Shown piece by piece: positions 18,369 to 27,591 of a DNA stretch of 64,000 nt. Source of the stretch: Halomonas sp. HAL1 (GTDB lineage Bacteria > Pseudomonadota > Gammaproteobacteria > Pseudomonadales > Halomonadaceae); assembly GCF_030544485.1 (NCBI RefSeq), contig NZ_CP130610.1:1488001-1552000 (forward strand), in the 5' to 3' direction. A program made the position numbers and the translations under genes. The notes beneath the pieces were generated by a model. It worked only from the letters and a program-made list of their open reading frames with translations, was not told where the DNA came from and did no database searches. Numbering within the stretch: the stretch's first letter is position 1; the number at the start of each line of letters is the position of its first letter.

Positions 18369-19349
18369 ATGGCCATTGATTGGCAACCCTCGGCGTCGAT
18401 TGAAACGCTCCGCGAGCGTGCGCGGTTAATGGCCAAAGTGCGGGCATTTTTTGACCAGCGTGACGTGCTGGAAGTGGAAACGCCGGTATTGGGGCAGGGG
18501 GGGAGCACGGATGTGCATCTGGTATCGCTTCATGCCCTGGCTCGCACCGATAGAGGGCAGCGCCGTTTATGGCTGCAAACTTCGCCTGAATTCCATATGA
18601 AGCGGTTATTGGCGGCCGGTAGCGGGCCGATATTTCAGCTCGCCAAAAGTTTTCGCGATGGTGAAATTGGGGCTCGCCACAATATCGAGTTCACCATGCT
18701 GGAGTGGTATCGGCCGCAGTTTACGCTGGATAAGCTAATTGATGAGACGGCTACCCTGGTCATGTCACTGCTACCCAGTTTCCCCGGTCCGGTCGTGCAT
18801 TATCGCTACCGGGAGCTTTTCCATACCCACCTAGAGGTGGACCCCTTTACCACGTCGCTGGAAAAGTTGCGTTTGGTTGCCGCGGAGCGAGCGCAAATGT
18901 CTGCGCAATCCTTGGCCGGTGAAGATCGCGAAACCTGCCTTGACCTGCTTATGAGCGTGGTGATCGAGCCACAGTTAGGCCAGCATGAGCTAAGTGTTGT
19001 GGTTGATTATCCCGCAAGCCAAGCCGCTCTGGCACAACGCCACCAGGATGTAGATGGTGAGTGGGTGGCTTCACGCTTCGAGCTCTACCTGAAAGGTGTT
19101 GAGCTGGCCAATGGTTACCAAGAGCTGACCGATGCCTCGGAGCAGCGAGTGCGGTTTACGGATGATAACGCTGAGCGCCGCCGCCTGGGCTTGCCGGAAG
19201 TGGATGTAGATGAGCGTCTGTTGGCCGCTCTAGAGCACGGTATGCCAGCTGGTGCGGGTGTCGCGCTGGGGATTGATCGCCTCATTCAACTGGCGCTAGG
19301 CAAAGCACGCCTGGAAGACGTGCTCGCCTTTTCTACGCCTCGCTGCTAA
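18369..19349 (+). CDS. epmA: EF-P lysyl-lysine ligase EpmA (GenX/PoxA)
   Basis: A 326-residue paralogue of the lysyl-tRNA synthetase catalytic core that lacks the anticodon-binding domain. It activates beta-lysine with ATP and ligates it to EF-P Lys34. Class II synthetase motifs are visible: [20 protein letters not shown] (motif 2) and [14 protein letters not shown] (motif 3), with [11 protein letters not shown] between them. The ATG at 18369 has AAGGAG 5 bases upstream; a GTG one codon earlier is less well placed. Its stop overlaps the stop of the convergent psd gene by 4 bases. Length matches E. coli EpmA (325). Confidence 0.96.
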   Translation: MAIDWQPSASIETLRERARLMAKVRAFFDQRDVLEVETPVLGQGGSTDVHLVSLHALARTDRGQRRLWLQTSPEFHMKRLLAAGSGPIFQLAKSFRDGEIGARHNIEFTMLEWYRPQFTLDKLIDETATLVMSLLPSFPGPVVHYRYRELFHTHLEVDPFTTSLEKLRLVAAERAQMSAQSLAGEDRETCLDLLMSVVIEPQLGQHELSVVVDYPASQAALAQRHQDVDGEWVASRFELYLKGVELANGYQELTDASEQRVRFTDDNAERRRLGLPEVDVDERLLAALEHGMPAGAGVALGIDRLIQLALGKARLEDVLAFSTPRC

Positions 19350-20230
19350 ACCATCGGCTCGCTAGTCGGGGGCGCATCGCTATCATAAGTCGGTTTATCA
19401 ATGTGGCCCAGCGCTTGCCCCATGCTGACCATGGCACCCGTAGGATAGTCGTCAAAGACAACCGGTTTAGTGAAGCACATTACTACCGTGGAGCCGAGTT
19501 TGAAGCGGCCCATTTCGGCGCCCTTTTCCAGCGTGATAGGTTGCCCAAACTGCATGCGCTGAGGCTGGCCTGCAAGCGGTGTTACCTGGCCTGACCAGAC
19601 GGTCTCGATGGCCGCTACAATCATTGCACCTACTAACACCATTGCCATGGGGCCGTGCTCGGTATCAAAGATGCACACCAGGCGCTCGTTACGAGCAAAC
19701 AGGCCCGGCACATAGTTGGCGGTTGCCTGGTTGACCGAGAAGAGTCGACCGGGTACGTAGATCATTTCTCTTAATGTACCGGTCACCGGCATATGCACGC
19801 GGTGATAGTCCCGTGGAGAGAGGTAGACAGTGGCAAAACTGCCGCCGAGAAACTCTTCCGCCAGGGCCGTATCGCCGCCAAGCAAGGTCTGCGCAGAGTA
19901 GGTGTGGCCCTTAGCTTGCACCAGTTGACCGGCCTGCAGGCGCCCGTACTGGGAGAGCGTGCCATCGGCAGGGCTTAGAATGCCCTCGCCCAGGGGGCGT
20001 GCATCGGCTTTTAACGCCCGGGTAAAGAAGTCATTGAACGTTGCATAAGCGCTAGGATCGGGTTCCAGCGCCTGGCTCATGTCGACATTGAAGCGTTTGA
20101 TAAAGGCGTTAATCAGGGTGTTTTTTACCCAGCGGTTATCGCACTGGCCGAATTTACCCGTCAGGCGCGATAGCGCATGTTGGGGTAATGGGTATTGAAG
20201 TAGCGAAAAGGCTTTTTGGGAAAGAGTCAC
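19346..20230 (-). CDS. psd: Phosphatidylserine decarboxylase proenzyme
   Basis: Makes phosphatidylethanolamine from phosphatidylserine at the inner membrane. The 294-residue proenzyme contains the self-cleavage motif LGST (245-248), where Ser247 becomes the pyruvoyl group of the alpha chain. The Asp/His/Ser autoprocessing residues are seen in SPADG (Asp89) and DYHRVHMP (His143/146). The start codon appears to be GTG (20228-20230), 10 bases after rhdA. It is last in the rsgA-rhdA-psd operon. The 3' end overlaps epmA tail to tail, leaving no room for a terminator. Confidence 0.96.
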   Translation of the reverse strand: MTLSQKAFSLLQYPLPQHALSRLTGKFGQCDNRWVKNTLINAFIKRFNVDMSQALEPDPSAYATFNDFFTRALKADARPLGEGILSPADGTLSQYGRLQAGQLVQAKGHTYSAQTLLGGDTALAEEFLGGSFATVYLSPRDYHRVHMPVTGTLREMIYVPGRLFSVNQATANYVPGLFARNERLVCIFDTEHGPMAMVLVGAMIVAAIETVWSGQVTPLAGQPQRMQFGQPITLEKGAEMGRFKLGSTVVMCFTKPVVFDDYPTGAMVSMGQALGHIDKPTYDSDAPPTSEPMV

Positions 20231-20240
20231 AGTTATATTT

Positions 20241-21083
20241 TCACTTCTCTATCGGGGTGTCGTCGCGGTTGCCCCATTCGCCCCAGGACCCCGCATAGCC
20301 ACGCATGTTAAAGCCTAGCGCCTTGCCTACCAGCCAGGTAAAGCTGCTGCGGTGGTGGCTCTGGCAATGGGTAGCGATTTCCATATCAGGGGTCAGGCCC
20401 AGGGCGCCAAGTTCGGTGATCAGCTCGGCGTAATCGCGAATGCGCAGTGCGCGCTGTCTGTCCATGGCGTGGAGCCAGTCCATATTAACGGCACCGGGAA
20501 TGTGCCCCAGATGCTTGTTGTTACCTCGGACGCCATCGTACTCATCTTTGGAGCGCGCATCCCACACCGCAAAGTGCTTATTGTCGAGCTTCTCTTTGAT
20601 CTCTTCAAACGTGATCAAGGCATTAGGGTTGAGAATTTCAGCGTGGTACTCACTTTGAGTGGGGGCGGTAGGCTCGGTGCTCTCTTCCAAGCCTGCATCG
20701 CGCCAGGCGTGTATGCCGCCATTTAAATAGGAGTAACGCGTATGGCCGATGAGGTCTAACGTCCACAAAAGGCGTGCCGCCCAGCCACCGCCTTCGTCAT
20801 CGTAGGCCACCACGTGGGTGTCGCGGGTTAGACCTAAGGCGCTAAACAGACGTGAAAGCGCCTCAACGCTAGGAACGTCACTCGGTACCGGCCCTTCACC
20901 ACGCATTAAATAGCGAAAGTCGAGGAAGATGGCGCCGGGCACATGGCCCTGACGGTAGCTGTCGCCATTGATCGGCACATCAATAATCAGCAGCTGTGGG
21001 TCATCTAAATGCGCCTGCAGCTGTTCCGGTTCAGTAATCAGCGGTAGAAGGTTAGCTTCCGACGATTGGTTTTCAATACTCAT
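20241..21083 (-). CDS. rhdA: Tandem-rhodanese thiosulfate sulfurtransferase (RhdA-like)
   Basis: A 280-residue protein of two rhodanese domains. The N-terminal domain (about 15-135) has lost the active Cys: the loop reads [10 protein letters not shown]. The C-terminal domain (about 155-275) carries Cys240 in the loop CQSHHRS, very close to the CQTHHRS loop of Azotobacter vinelandii RhdA, a thiosulfate sulfurtransferase. Other landmarks are [10 protein letters not shown] and [10 protein letters not shown]. Its role is transfer of sulfane sulphur; the physiological acceptor is not evident. The ATG has AGGAG upstream. It lies between rsgA and psd with gaps of 18 and 10 bases. Confidence 0.9.
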   Translation of the reverse strand: MSIENQSSEANLLPLITEPEQLQAHLDDPQLLIIDVPINGDSYRQGHVPGAIFLDFRYLMRGEGPVPSDVPSVEALSRLFSALGLTRDTHVVAYDDEGGGWAARLLWTLDLIGHTRYSYLNGGIHAWRDAGLEESTEPTAPTQSEYHAEILNPNALITFEEIKEKLDNKHFAVWDARSKDEYDGVRGNNKHLGHIPGAVNMDWLHAMDRQRALRIRDYAELITELGALGLTPDMEIATHCQSHHRSSFTWLVGKALGFNMRGYAGSWGEWGNRDDTPIEK

Positions 21084-21101
21084 GGGTGACTCCTATCAAC
21101 G

Positions 21102-22121
21102 TTAGCCCTCCAAACTATCAAGAATCCGTCGATAGCTGGCAAAGCGTGCTGGATGAATCTTGCCTGCCTCGACCGCTGCGAGTAAAGCGCAACCGGGCTC
21201 ATTACGGTGACGACAATCACGGAAACGGCAGTAGCCAATATAGTCGTGAAACTCAATGAAACCGTCGGTGACTTCCTGCTCGTTGAGGTGCACCAAGCCA
21301 AACTCGCGAATACCCGGTGAGTCGATGACATCGCCATCGGCCACGTCAGCTCGGCTCATGGTATAGAGGCGTGCTGTGGTCGTTGTATGAGTACCCTTAC
21401 GGGAGTCTTCCGAGAGCGCGCCAATACGCAGGTTTTCATCCGGTAGCAGCAGGTCGATTAGCGAGGATTTGCCCACGCCACTTTGACCAACGAAGACAGA
21501 AGTGCGCCCTTCAAGCTGGCTGCGCAGCTCATCCAGCCCGGTGTCTGTAGCAGTGGTAGTACGCACGACGGGATAGCCCAAATCGCGATAGCGCTCCAGC
21601 AGTTTACCGAGTTCGCCGCCATCTTCTGGTAGCAAGTCGGTTTTATTGAGTACCAATACTGGCGCAATGCCGGTAGCTTCGGCGGCGACCAAATAGCGGT
21701 CAATAAGGTTGGCGTGAGGTGCAGGCTCTACCGCAAACACGATCAACAGCTGATCAATATTGGCGGCCACCGGTTTGAGCAGGCCGCGAGCATCGGGGCG
21801 CTTCAGCACGCTGTCGCGCTCTTCCCTGGCCACCACCACGCCAGAGCCTTCTTGCCCGGCGCGCCATATCACGCGGTCGCCGGTAACCAGACCATCCAGG
21901 TTGGCGCGTAAGTGACAGCGCACCGGTTCATTATCGCTATTGCGCACCTCTAGGGTGCGTCCAAAGTGAGCAACGACGCGGCCCGGCTGTTCGGCGCCGT
22001 ATTCGCCAGCGGCGAGTTTTTCAGCGTCTTGCACATCACGCTTTTCAGCACGCTGGGCACGTTCCGCCTGGACTTTCTCGACTCGCCACTGCTGCTGGCG
22101 ACTTAATTTACGTTTGCTCAT
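21102..22121 (-). CDS. rsgA: Ribosome small subunit-dependent GTPase A
   Basis: A circularly permuted GTPase that acts in late 30S ribosome maturation. The 339-residue protein has a basic N-terminus, an OB fold (about 45-105), then G motifs in permuted order: NKTD (159-162), GQSGVGKSS (212-220) and DSPG (267-270). A C-terminal zinc module has Cys298, Cys303, His305 and Cys311. The start ATG at 22121 follows AGGTGG; the open frame continues upstream but runs into the divergent orn region and is not credible. It is first in the rsgA-rhdA-psd operon and divergent from orn, as in E. coli. Confidence 0.96.
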   Translation of the reverse strand: MSKRKLSRQQQWRVEKVQAERAQRAEKRDVQDAEKLAAGEYGAEQPGRVVAHFGRTLEVRNSDNEPVRCHLRANLDGLVTGDRVIWRAGQEGSGVVVAREERDSVLKRPDARGLLKPVAANIDQLLIVFAVEPAPHANLIDRYLVAAEATGIAPVLVLNKTDLLPEDGGELGKLLERYRDLGYPVVRTTTATDTGLDELRSQLEGRTSVFVGQSGVGKSSLIDLLLPDENLRIGALSEDSRKGTHTTTTARLYTMSRADVADGDVIDSPGIREFGLVHLNEQEVTDGFIEFHDYIGYCRFRDCRHRNEPGCALLAAVEAGKIHPARFASYRRILDSLEG

Positions 22122-22157
22122 GACCACCTGATGATCGTTACAATAGACGTCATTGTA

Positions 22158-22199
22158 CCTACCAAGTGGGCAAGCTGTCCTGTATAGCTGCTTGGTAGG
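22158..22199. repeat. Inverted repeat in the orn/rsgA divergent region
   Basis: CCTACCAAG (22158-22166) is the exact reverse complement of CTTGGTAGG (22191-22199). The 24-base interior contains a second inverted pair, AGCT (22174-22177 and 22187-22190). Together they could form a 13-pair interrupted hairpin about 60 bases before orn. It could be a leader structure or a regulator site; it has no T-run. Confidence 0.6.
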
Positions 22200-22257
22200 C
22201 CTATTTAAGGCACACTGGCACGATATAAATGACCATTTAGGCAAAGGGATAACGGTA

Positions 22258-22851
22258 ATGAGCAACGAAACGACGGATTCAGCGGCGCCACGCAATGATC
22301 TGCTGGTATGGATTGACCTAGAGATGACCGGTTTAGATCCAAATAAAGAGCGCATCATTGAAGTAGCCACACTCATTACTGATGCTGATCTGAATGTGGT
22401 AGCGGAAGGGCCGGTCATTGCGGTAAAACAGCCCGATAGCCTGCTGGCGCAGATGGACGATTGGAACCAGAAAACCCACGGCGAGTCGGGATTAGTCGCC
22501 CGGGTGAAAGCAAGCCAAGTGGAAACTGCCGAAGCTGAGCAGCAAACGCTGGCGTTTCTGCAGCAGTACGCAGTGGCCGGATCGTCACCCATGTGTGGCA
22601 ACAGCATCCACCAGGATCGGCGTTTTCTTGAGCGTGAAATGCCTGCGCTGCTCAACTTTTTCCACTACCGCAATCTTGATGTGTCTACCATAAAAGAAGT
22701 GGCCAAACGCTGGAATCCAGGCGCCTTGGCGGGCTTTAGTAAACAGAATGTTCACCTGGCGATGGATGATATTAAAGAGTCGATTGCTGAACTGGCTCAC
22801 TACCGTAATACGTTTTTGCGCGTTGAGCAGCGCAGCGACGAAGAAGAGTAA
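22258..22851 (+). CDS. orn: Oligoribonuclease
   Basis: A 3'-5' exoribonuclease of the DEDDh family that clears 2-5 nucleotide RNAs and the pGpG product of c-di-GMP breakdown. The 197-residue protein has Asp20 and Glu22 in WIDLEMTGL, an Asp in NSIHQDRRF, and the final His and Asp in [10 protein letters not shown]. The ATG at 22258 begins MSNETTDSA. The frame is open further upstream through the hairpin region, but no start signal is there. It converges on queG with 5 bases between stops. Confidence 0.96.
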   Translation: MSNETTDSAAPRNDLLVWIDLEMTGLDPNKERIIEVATLITDADLNVVAEGPVIAVKQPDSLLAQMDDWNQKTHGESGLVARVKASQVETAEAEQQTLAFLQQYAVAGSSPMCGNSIHQDRRFLEREMPALLNFFHYRNLDVSTIKEVAKRWNPGALAGFSKQNVHLAMDDIKESIAELAHYRNTFLRVEQRSDEEE

Positions 22852-22856
22852 AGCGG

Positions 22857-23945
22857 TTAAGACATATCGGTGGCAATGCGCCTGCCGCGCTTGAGGTGCT
22901 GTTCCTCAAGCGCCCAGGCGACGTGTTCACGCACCAGTTCGCTTGGGTAGGCTCGGCGCGCCCATAGCGCGGCTTCCACGGCCTCGCTCCAAGGGGCGTT
23001 TCCTAGGCCTACGGCGATATTGCGCAGCCAGCGCTCGTAGCCAATGCGCCGAATAGGGCTGCCAGCGGTTTTATCCAGGAACTCCGCCTCGCCCCAAGCA
23101 AACAGGCTGATTAGCGTAGCGCGATCTAAATCATGGCGCGGCGCAAAGTCATCTTCCTGGGTCATGCGGGTAAAGCGGGTAAAAGGGCATACCAGTTGGC
23201 AATCGTCACAGCCGTAAATACGGTTGCCCATGGCGCGGCGAAACTCAACCGGTATGGCGCCGTGTAGTTCGATAGTGAGATACGAAATGCACTTGCGCGA
23301 GTCGACCACCTTATCGTCAACAATAGCGCCGGTGGGGCAGGCGGTGCGGCAAGCGCTGCAGCTGCCGCAGTGCTCTTGCTCAAATGGCGCATCAATAGGT
23401 AGGGGAAGATCAGTATAGAGTTCGCCCAGAAAAAACAGTGAGCCCGCTTTGGGGTTAAGCAGCATGGCATTTTTGCCGAACCAGCCAAGCCCGGCTTTTT
23501 GGGCCAGCGCGCGCTCCATTACCGGTGCTGAGTCGACAAACGCGCGGTAACCAAATTCGCCTACTTCTTGCTCAATCTTTTTTGCTAATTGGGCTAACCG
23601 TTTACGCATTAGCTTGTGATAATCGCGCCCTAGGGCGTAACGCGATACATAGGCGCGGTTGGGCTGGCCCAGTACCTTGGTGCTTTCCACTTCAGCGGGC
23701 AGATAATCCATGCGCACGCTGATAATGCGCTGAGTGCCGGGTTCAAGCTCTGCGGGGCGAGTGCGCTTGCTGCCATGCTTGGCCATAAAGCCCATCTCGC
23801 CGTGGTAGTCATTTTCCAGCCACGCGTCGAGATGGCTTTCATGGGCCGACAATTCAGTGTCAGTAATGCCGACTTGCTGAAAGCCCAGCTCTCGCCCCCA
23901 GGTTTTAATCAGGTCGGCAAGGCGAGCAAGTTTCTGGTCAGTCAT
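22857..23945 (-). CDS. queG: Epoxyqueuosine reductase QueG
   Basis: A cobalamin- and iron-sulphur-dependent reductase for the last step of queuosine synthesis in tRNA. The protein (362 residues from 23945) has GFQQVGITDTELS near the N-terminus, catalytic Asp138 in FVDSAP, and two 4Fe-4S motifs: Cys193/196/199/203 in CGSCSACRTACP, and Cys246/249/253 with Cys219. A C-terminal HEAT-like tail follows. I chose the ATG at 23945 because it aligns with the E. coli N-terminus. An ATG at 23984 would add 13 residues; neither has a good ribosome site. Divergent from nnr, as in E. coli. Confidence 0.95.
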   Translation of the reverse strand: MTDQKLARLADLIKTWGRELGFQQVGITDTELSAHESHLDAWLENDYHGEMGFMAKHGSKRTRPAELEPGTQRIISVRMDYLPAEVESTKVLGQPNRAYVSRYALGRDYHKLMRKRLAQLAKKIEQEVGEFGYRAFVDSAPVMERALAQKAGLGWFGKNAMLLNPKAGSLFFLGELYTDLPLPIDAPFEQEHCGSCSACRTACPTGAIVDDKVVDSRKCISYLTIELHGAIPVEFRRAMGNRIYGCDDCQLVCPFTRFTRMTQEDDFAPRHDLDRATLISLFAWGEAEFLDKTAGSPIRRIGYERWLRNIAVGLGNAPWSEAVEAALWARRAYPSELVREHVAWALEEQHLKRGRRIATDMS

Positions 23946-24060
23946 TGCACTATCAGAACGTGCAAAGGCAGTGGAATTAGACATAGTCAATCAACAGCAA
24001 GGCATTAAGCGCGCTATGCTAACGCATCAGCAGCCATCAAAACATGTGAAAGGAGAGATC

Positions 24061-25554
24061 GTGACGATCCCGAATACTTCCATGCTACGCCCTCTATATA
24101 AAGCTGCCCAGGTGCGCGAGCTCGACCGGCGCACCATTGCCGGTGGTATCGATGGTTTTGCATTGATGCAGCGCGCCGCCTCAAGCGCTTGGCACAGCTT
24201 TCGTTCACGCTGGCCTCAGGCGCGCAGCTTAACCGTCATGTGTGGAAGTGGTAATAACGGGGGCGACGGCCATGTGCTGGCAGCGCTGGCCATGCAGTCT
24301 GGCCTCAAAGTACAGCGAGTGACGCTGAAGCCTCTTGAGGAGCTAAGCGGAGACGCAGCCCGCGCTGCACAATTGGCAACCTCCGCGGGCGTAGGTTGCG
24401 AAGAGTGGGAAGCCAACACTGTATTGACGGGCGAAGTCATTATTGATGCCTTGTTAGGTACCGGTTTGACGGGCGAGGTAGAGGGCAGGTTTCGGCGTGC
24501 CATCGAAATGATCAATGCTGCTCAGAGGCCGGTACTGGCAATTGATATTCCCTCGGGATTGGTTGCTGATACCGGCGCCGCGCCAGGGCTTGCCGTTAAT
24601 GCTGCCTGCACGGTGACTTTTATCGGCGATAAGATCGGTTTGCATACTGGTGATGCACCCGCTTATACCGGTGAGATCGACTTTCGCCCGCTGGGTGTTA
24701 AAGCCCAGGCGTATTTTGATATTCCAGCCACCGCTTGGCGGCTGGATGATTCGCTCTTAGCGGATGCCTTTGCTCCCCGGCTGCGCACGAGCCATAAAGG
24801 GTCGATGGGGCATGTACTGGTGATGGGCGGCGCTCCCGGTTTTGGCGGTGCGGCGCTACTGGCCAGCCAGGCCGCTGCGCGGATGGGGGCGGGTAAGGTG
24901 AGCTTGGCGACGGCCCCTGAGCATATCACCGCGAGTTTGGTACGCTGCCCAGAAGTAATGGCTCACAGTGTGCGCGGTGGCGCTGAAGCGGCTGAGCTAC
25001 CTGCGATGGCCGATGTGGTCGTGGTAGGTCCGGGGCTTGGTCAGGCGGCCTGGGGGCAGGCCGTGTTACAGAGTGCTCTGCAGTCAGACGCGCCGTTGGT
25101 AGTAGATGCTGATGGGCTGAATCTTTTAGCACGCCAGTGGCCAGATGTTCGGCGCGATAATTGGATATTAACGCCGCATCCTGGTGAAGCGGCGCGGCTA
25201 TTGGGCTGTTCCGTGGCGGATATTCAGGCCGATCGACCCGCCGCTGCTCAGGCACTGCAGCGGGCACGTGGCGGCGTGGTGGTTTTGAAAGGCGCTGGTA
25301 GCTTGATTGCTGGCCCCACTGGTTTAGTGGTGTGCCCCTACGGGAATCCAGGCATGGCTAGCGGTGGCATGGGCGATGTGCTCAGTGGCATGCTGGGTGC
25401 ATTGATGGCGCAGCGCGGAGATGTGGAGTTCAGTGCGTGGCTAGCCACGATGGTGCACGCGTTAGCGGCTGATCGAGCAGCACAACAAGAAGGCGAGCGT
25501 GGCCTGCTGGCGAGTGATCTGGCATCCTATGCGCGAATATTGATTAATCCGTGA
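24061..25554 (+). CDS. nnr: Bifunctional NAD(P)H-hydrate epimerase / ADP-dependent dehydratase
   Basis: Repairs damaged NAD(P)H. The N-terminal YjeF domain (about 10-215) epimerises NAD(P)HX and has CGSGNNGGDGHV. The C-terminal ribokinase-like domain (about 225-490) dehydrates S-NAD(P)HX with ADP and has GHVLVMGGAPGFGGAAL, LTPHPGEAARLLG and NPGMASGGMGDVLSG. The protein is 497 residues. GTG 24061 is chosen because AAGGAGAG lies a few bases upstream; the frame is open to 23971 without a ribosome site. It heads the plus-strand run through hflX, and its stop overlaps a GTG of tsaE. Confidence 0.95.
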   Translation: MTIPNTSMLRPLYKAAQVRELDRRTIAGGIDGFALMQRAASSAWHSFRSRWPQARSLTVMCGSGNNGGDGHVLAALAMQSGLKVQRVTLKPLEELSGDAARAAQLATSAGVGCEEWEANTVLTGEVIIDALLGTGLTGEVEGRFRRAIEMINAAQRPVLAIDIPSGLVADTGAAPGLAVNAACTVTFIGDKIGLHTGDAPAYTGEIDFRPLGVKAQAYFDIPATAWRLDDSLLADAFAPRLRTSHKGSMGHVLVMGGAPGFGGAALLASQAAARMGAGKVSLATAPEHITASLVRCPEVMAHSVRGGAEAAELPAMADVVVVGPGLGQAAWGQAVLQSALQSDAPLVVDADGLNLLARQWPDVRRDNWILTPHPGEAARLLGCSVADIQADRPAAAQALQRARGGVVVLKGAGSLIAGPTGLVVCPYGNPGMASGGMGDVLSGMLGALMAQRGDVEFSAWLATMVHALAADRAAQQEGERGLLASDLASYARILINP

Positions 25555-25565
25555 AGGCAGCCCAC

Positions 25566-26117
25566 ATGCAGGTGCAATTAGACAACGAAGAGGCTCAGGT
25601 CGCGTTTGGCGAAGCGCTAGGGCTGGTATTACAAGGTCGTGGGTTGATCTACCTGGAAGGTGAGTTAGGCGCCGGTAAGACCACGTTAACACGGGGTGTT
25701 CTACGGGCTTACGGCCATCAAGGGGCGGTGAAAAGCCCCACCTATACGCTGATAGAGCCCTACGAACTGGGTTCTCAGCGCGTGTATCATTTAGATCTGT
25801 ATCGTTTGTCAGATCCAGAAGAGCTTGAGTTTATCGGCGGTCGCGATGTATTAGCCGACGATGTGCTGTGTATTATTGAGTGGCCCAGCCGCGGGGAAGG
25901 GTGGTTGCCAACGCCCGACCTTCGCCTTGTTTTGACAGTCGCTGCTCAAGGCCGTTTGGCCTCTTTAACGGCTTGCAGTGATTTGGGCTCGCGTATACTG
26001 GCATTGCTACAGCGCCAGGTCCGTGAAGCAAGCCAAGTCGGTGAAACAAGTGAGATCCGTGAAGAAAGTAAGATAAGCGACGATCAGTTGGAGAATGGTG
26101 TGATTCAATGGAAATGA
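25566..26117 (+). CDS. tsaE: tRNA t6A biosynthesis ATPase TsaE
   Basis: ATPase that works with TsaB, TsaC and TsaD to make N6-threonylcarbamoyladenosine in tRNA. A Walker A motif, GELGAGKTT, is near residue 37, with VKSPTYTL and YHLDLYRL after it, and IIEWPSRG. The ATG at 25566 follows GAAGG; a GTG 15 bases earlier overlaps nnr and lacks a ribosome site. The protein is 183 residues, about 30 longer than E. coli TsaE (153). The extra tail consists of degenerate hexapeptide repeats (residues 151-174). Its stop overlaps amiB by 10 bases. Confidence 0.94.
   Translation: MQVQLDNEEAQVAFGEALGLVLQGRGLIYLEGELGAGKTTLTRGVLRAYGHQGAVKSPTYTLIEPYELGSQRVYHLDLYRLSDPEELEFIGGRDVLADDVLCIIEWPSRGEGWLPTPDLRLVLTVAAQGRLASLTACSDLGSRILALLQRQVREASQVGETSEIREESKISDDQLENGVIQWK
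26016..26087 (+). repeat. In-frame 18-base tandem repeats in the tsaE tail
   Basis: Four consecutive 18-base units encode QVREAS, QVGETS, EIREES and the most diverged, KISDDQ. The first three share the pattern (C/G)A(G/A)-(G/A)TC-(C/G)GT-GAA-N-N-A-AG(C/T). Divergence between units suggests an old expansion. Confidence 0.75.
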
Positions 26118-27571
26118 AGGCCGCGGCGGCTCGTGTATTGCGTTTATTAGCCGTTAGTTTTTTTGCCCTTGTGGCGGTTGATGTGCAAGCGTCGAGCGTA
26201 GAAAGCATGCGCTTGTGGGCGGCGCCTGATCATGCGCGTCTGGTATTTGACCTGTCTGCGGCCACCAACGCCAATGTGTTTTCGTTGCAGAATCCTGCGC
26301 GTTTAGTGATTGATTTAGACGATACGCAAATGGACACCGACCCGAGCACGTTGCCGCTGCATGACAGTGCCATTACCTCAGTGCGAACTGGTAAGCGGGA
26401 GGGCGGCGGTTTACGCGTAGTGCTTGAGCTTAATCGAGCTATAGAGCCGCGCCATTTTACCCTGACGCCTAATGATCAGTATGGGCATCGCTTGGTAGTT
26501 GATCTCGAGTATCCGGGTGAAAGTGCTGTTGAGAATCCCATTGACCCTATCGAGGCGATGATTCGTGAGCAGGAGATTCAGGCGCAGCGTGCCTCGACGC
26601 AAGCTCAACTGCCCGGCAGTGTAGAGCCACCCCGTAATGAAGCGCCGGCGGCCGTGCAGGAAGCCAAGCCGCATCCGCGTAGAGATATTATTATTGCGGT
26701 TGATGCTGGGCACGGTGGGGAAGACCCAGGCGCCATTGGGCCTTCAGGCACGCGTGAAAAAGATGTGGTGCTGGAAATCGCCCGCCGTTTAGCCTCGGAG
26801 GTTAACGGCACCGAAGGTTTTAAAGCCGTGCTGGTTCGTGATGGCGACTATTATCTGGGGCTTCGTCAACGTACCGCCTTGGCTCGTGAGCAAAAAGCCG
26901 ACTTTTTTGTCTCGGTGCACGCCGACGCCTTTACTAGCCCTCGCCCTCAAGGCAGCTCGGTTTATGCGCTCTCTCAACGTGGTGCTACCTCGGAAACCGC
27001 CCAGTGGCTGGCGGATAGTGAAAACCGTTCCGACTTGATCGGCGGCGTCGATGGTAGCTTGTCGCTGCGAGACAAAGACCAGGTGCTGCGTGGCGTACTT
27101 TTAGATCTCACCATGACCGCGACGTTGAATGATTCGCTCTCTATCGGCGGGCAAGTGCTGGAACAATTAGGACGGGTGAATCGGTTGCATAAATCACGAG
27201 TGGAACAGGCCGGGTTTATGGTACTGAAGTCTCCTGATATTCCTTCGCTATTGATTGAGGTGGGCTTTATATCCAACCCTGACGAAGAGCGTCGCCTGCG
27301 CGATCCGGTTCATCAGGGAGGGCTTTCCCAGGCTATTTTCAGTGGCTTGCGCGAGCACTTCCAGCGTTACCCGCCGCCCGCCAGTTTGCTTGCCTGGCAG
27401 CGCGATAATCAACGTAGTCCTGCGGGTAATGAATACCGTATCCAGTCGGGCGATACCCTGTCGGCGATTGCTGTACGTCACGGTGTGCCGGTTAATCAAT
27501 TGAAGCAGGCCAATGATATTAATGGTGATGTGATACGGGTTGGCCAAGTGTTACAAATTCCCCGTTCATGA
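26108..27571 (+). CDS. amiB: N-acetylmuramoyl-L-alanine amidase AmiB/AmiC type
   Basis: A periplasmic zinc amidase that splits septal peptidoglycan during cell separation. The 487-residue protein has a signal peptide ending near VQAS (about 28), an AMIN domain (about 31-135) for septum targeting, and a Pro/Ala/Gln-rich linker. The Amidase_3 domain (about 193-418) has zinc ligands His202 (DAGHGGEDPGA), Glu217 and His271 (SVHADAF) and catalytic Glu384 (LLIEVGFISN). A C-terminal LysM domain (442-485) binds glycan. The LysM domain matches E. coli AmiB. It overlaps tsaE by 10 bases; a second ATG two codons in is equally possible. Confidence 0.95.
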   Translation: MEMKAAAARVLRLLAVSFFALVAVDVQASSVESMRLWAAPDHARLVFDLSAATNANVFSLQNPARLVIDLDDTQMDTDPSTLPLHDSAITSVRTGKREGGGLRVVLELNRAIEPRHFTLTPNDQYGHRLVVDLEYPGESAVENPIDPIEAMIREQEIQAQRASTQAQLPGSVEPPRNEAPAAVQEAKPHPRRDIIIAVDAGHGGEDPGAIGPSGTREKDVVLEIARRLASEVNGTEGFKAVLVRDGDYYLGLRQRTALAREQKADFFVSVHADAFTSPRPQGSSVYALSQRGATSETAQWLADSENRSDLIGGVDGSLSLRDKDQVLRGVLLDLTMTATLNDSLSIGGQVLEQLGRVNRLHKSRVEQAGFMVLKSPDIPSLLIEVGFISNPDEERRLRDPVHQGGLSQAIFSGLREHFQRYPPPASLLAWQRDNQRSPAGNEYRIQSGDTLSAIAVRHGVPVNQLKQANDINGDVIRVGQVLQIPRS

Positions 27572-27591
27572 AAAATCGTTCTTGAGGTGTC

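Noticed and set aside
22145-22215. tRNA gene in the orn/rsgA gap
   Set aside because: The 9-base arms resemble an acceptor stem at first sight, but no T-loop GTTCGA or anticodon arm can be placed.
22122-22655. Long N-terminal extension of RsgA
   Set aside because: The frame runs antisense through orn. The protein from 22121 begins with the typical MSKRKLSRQQ and has a ribosome site.
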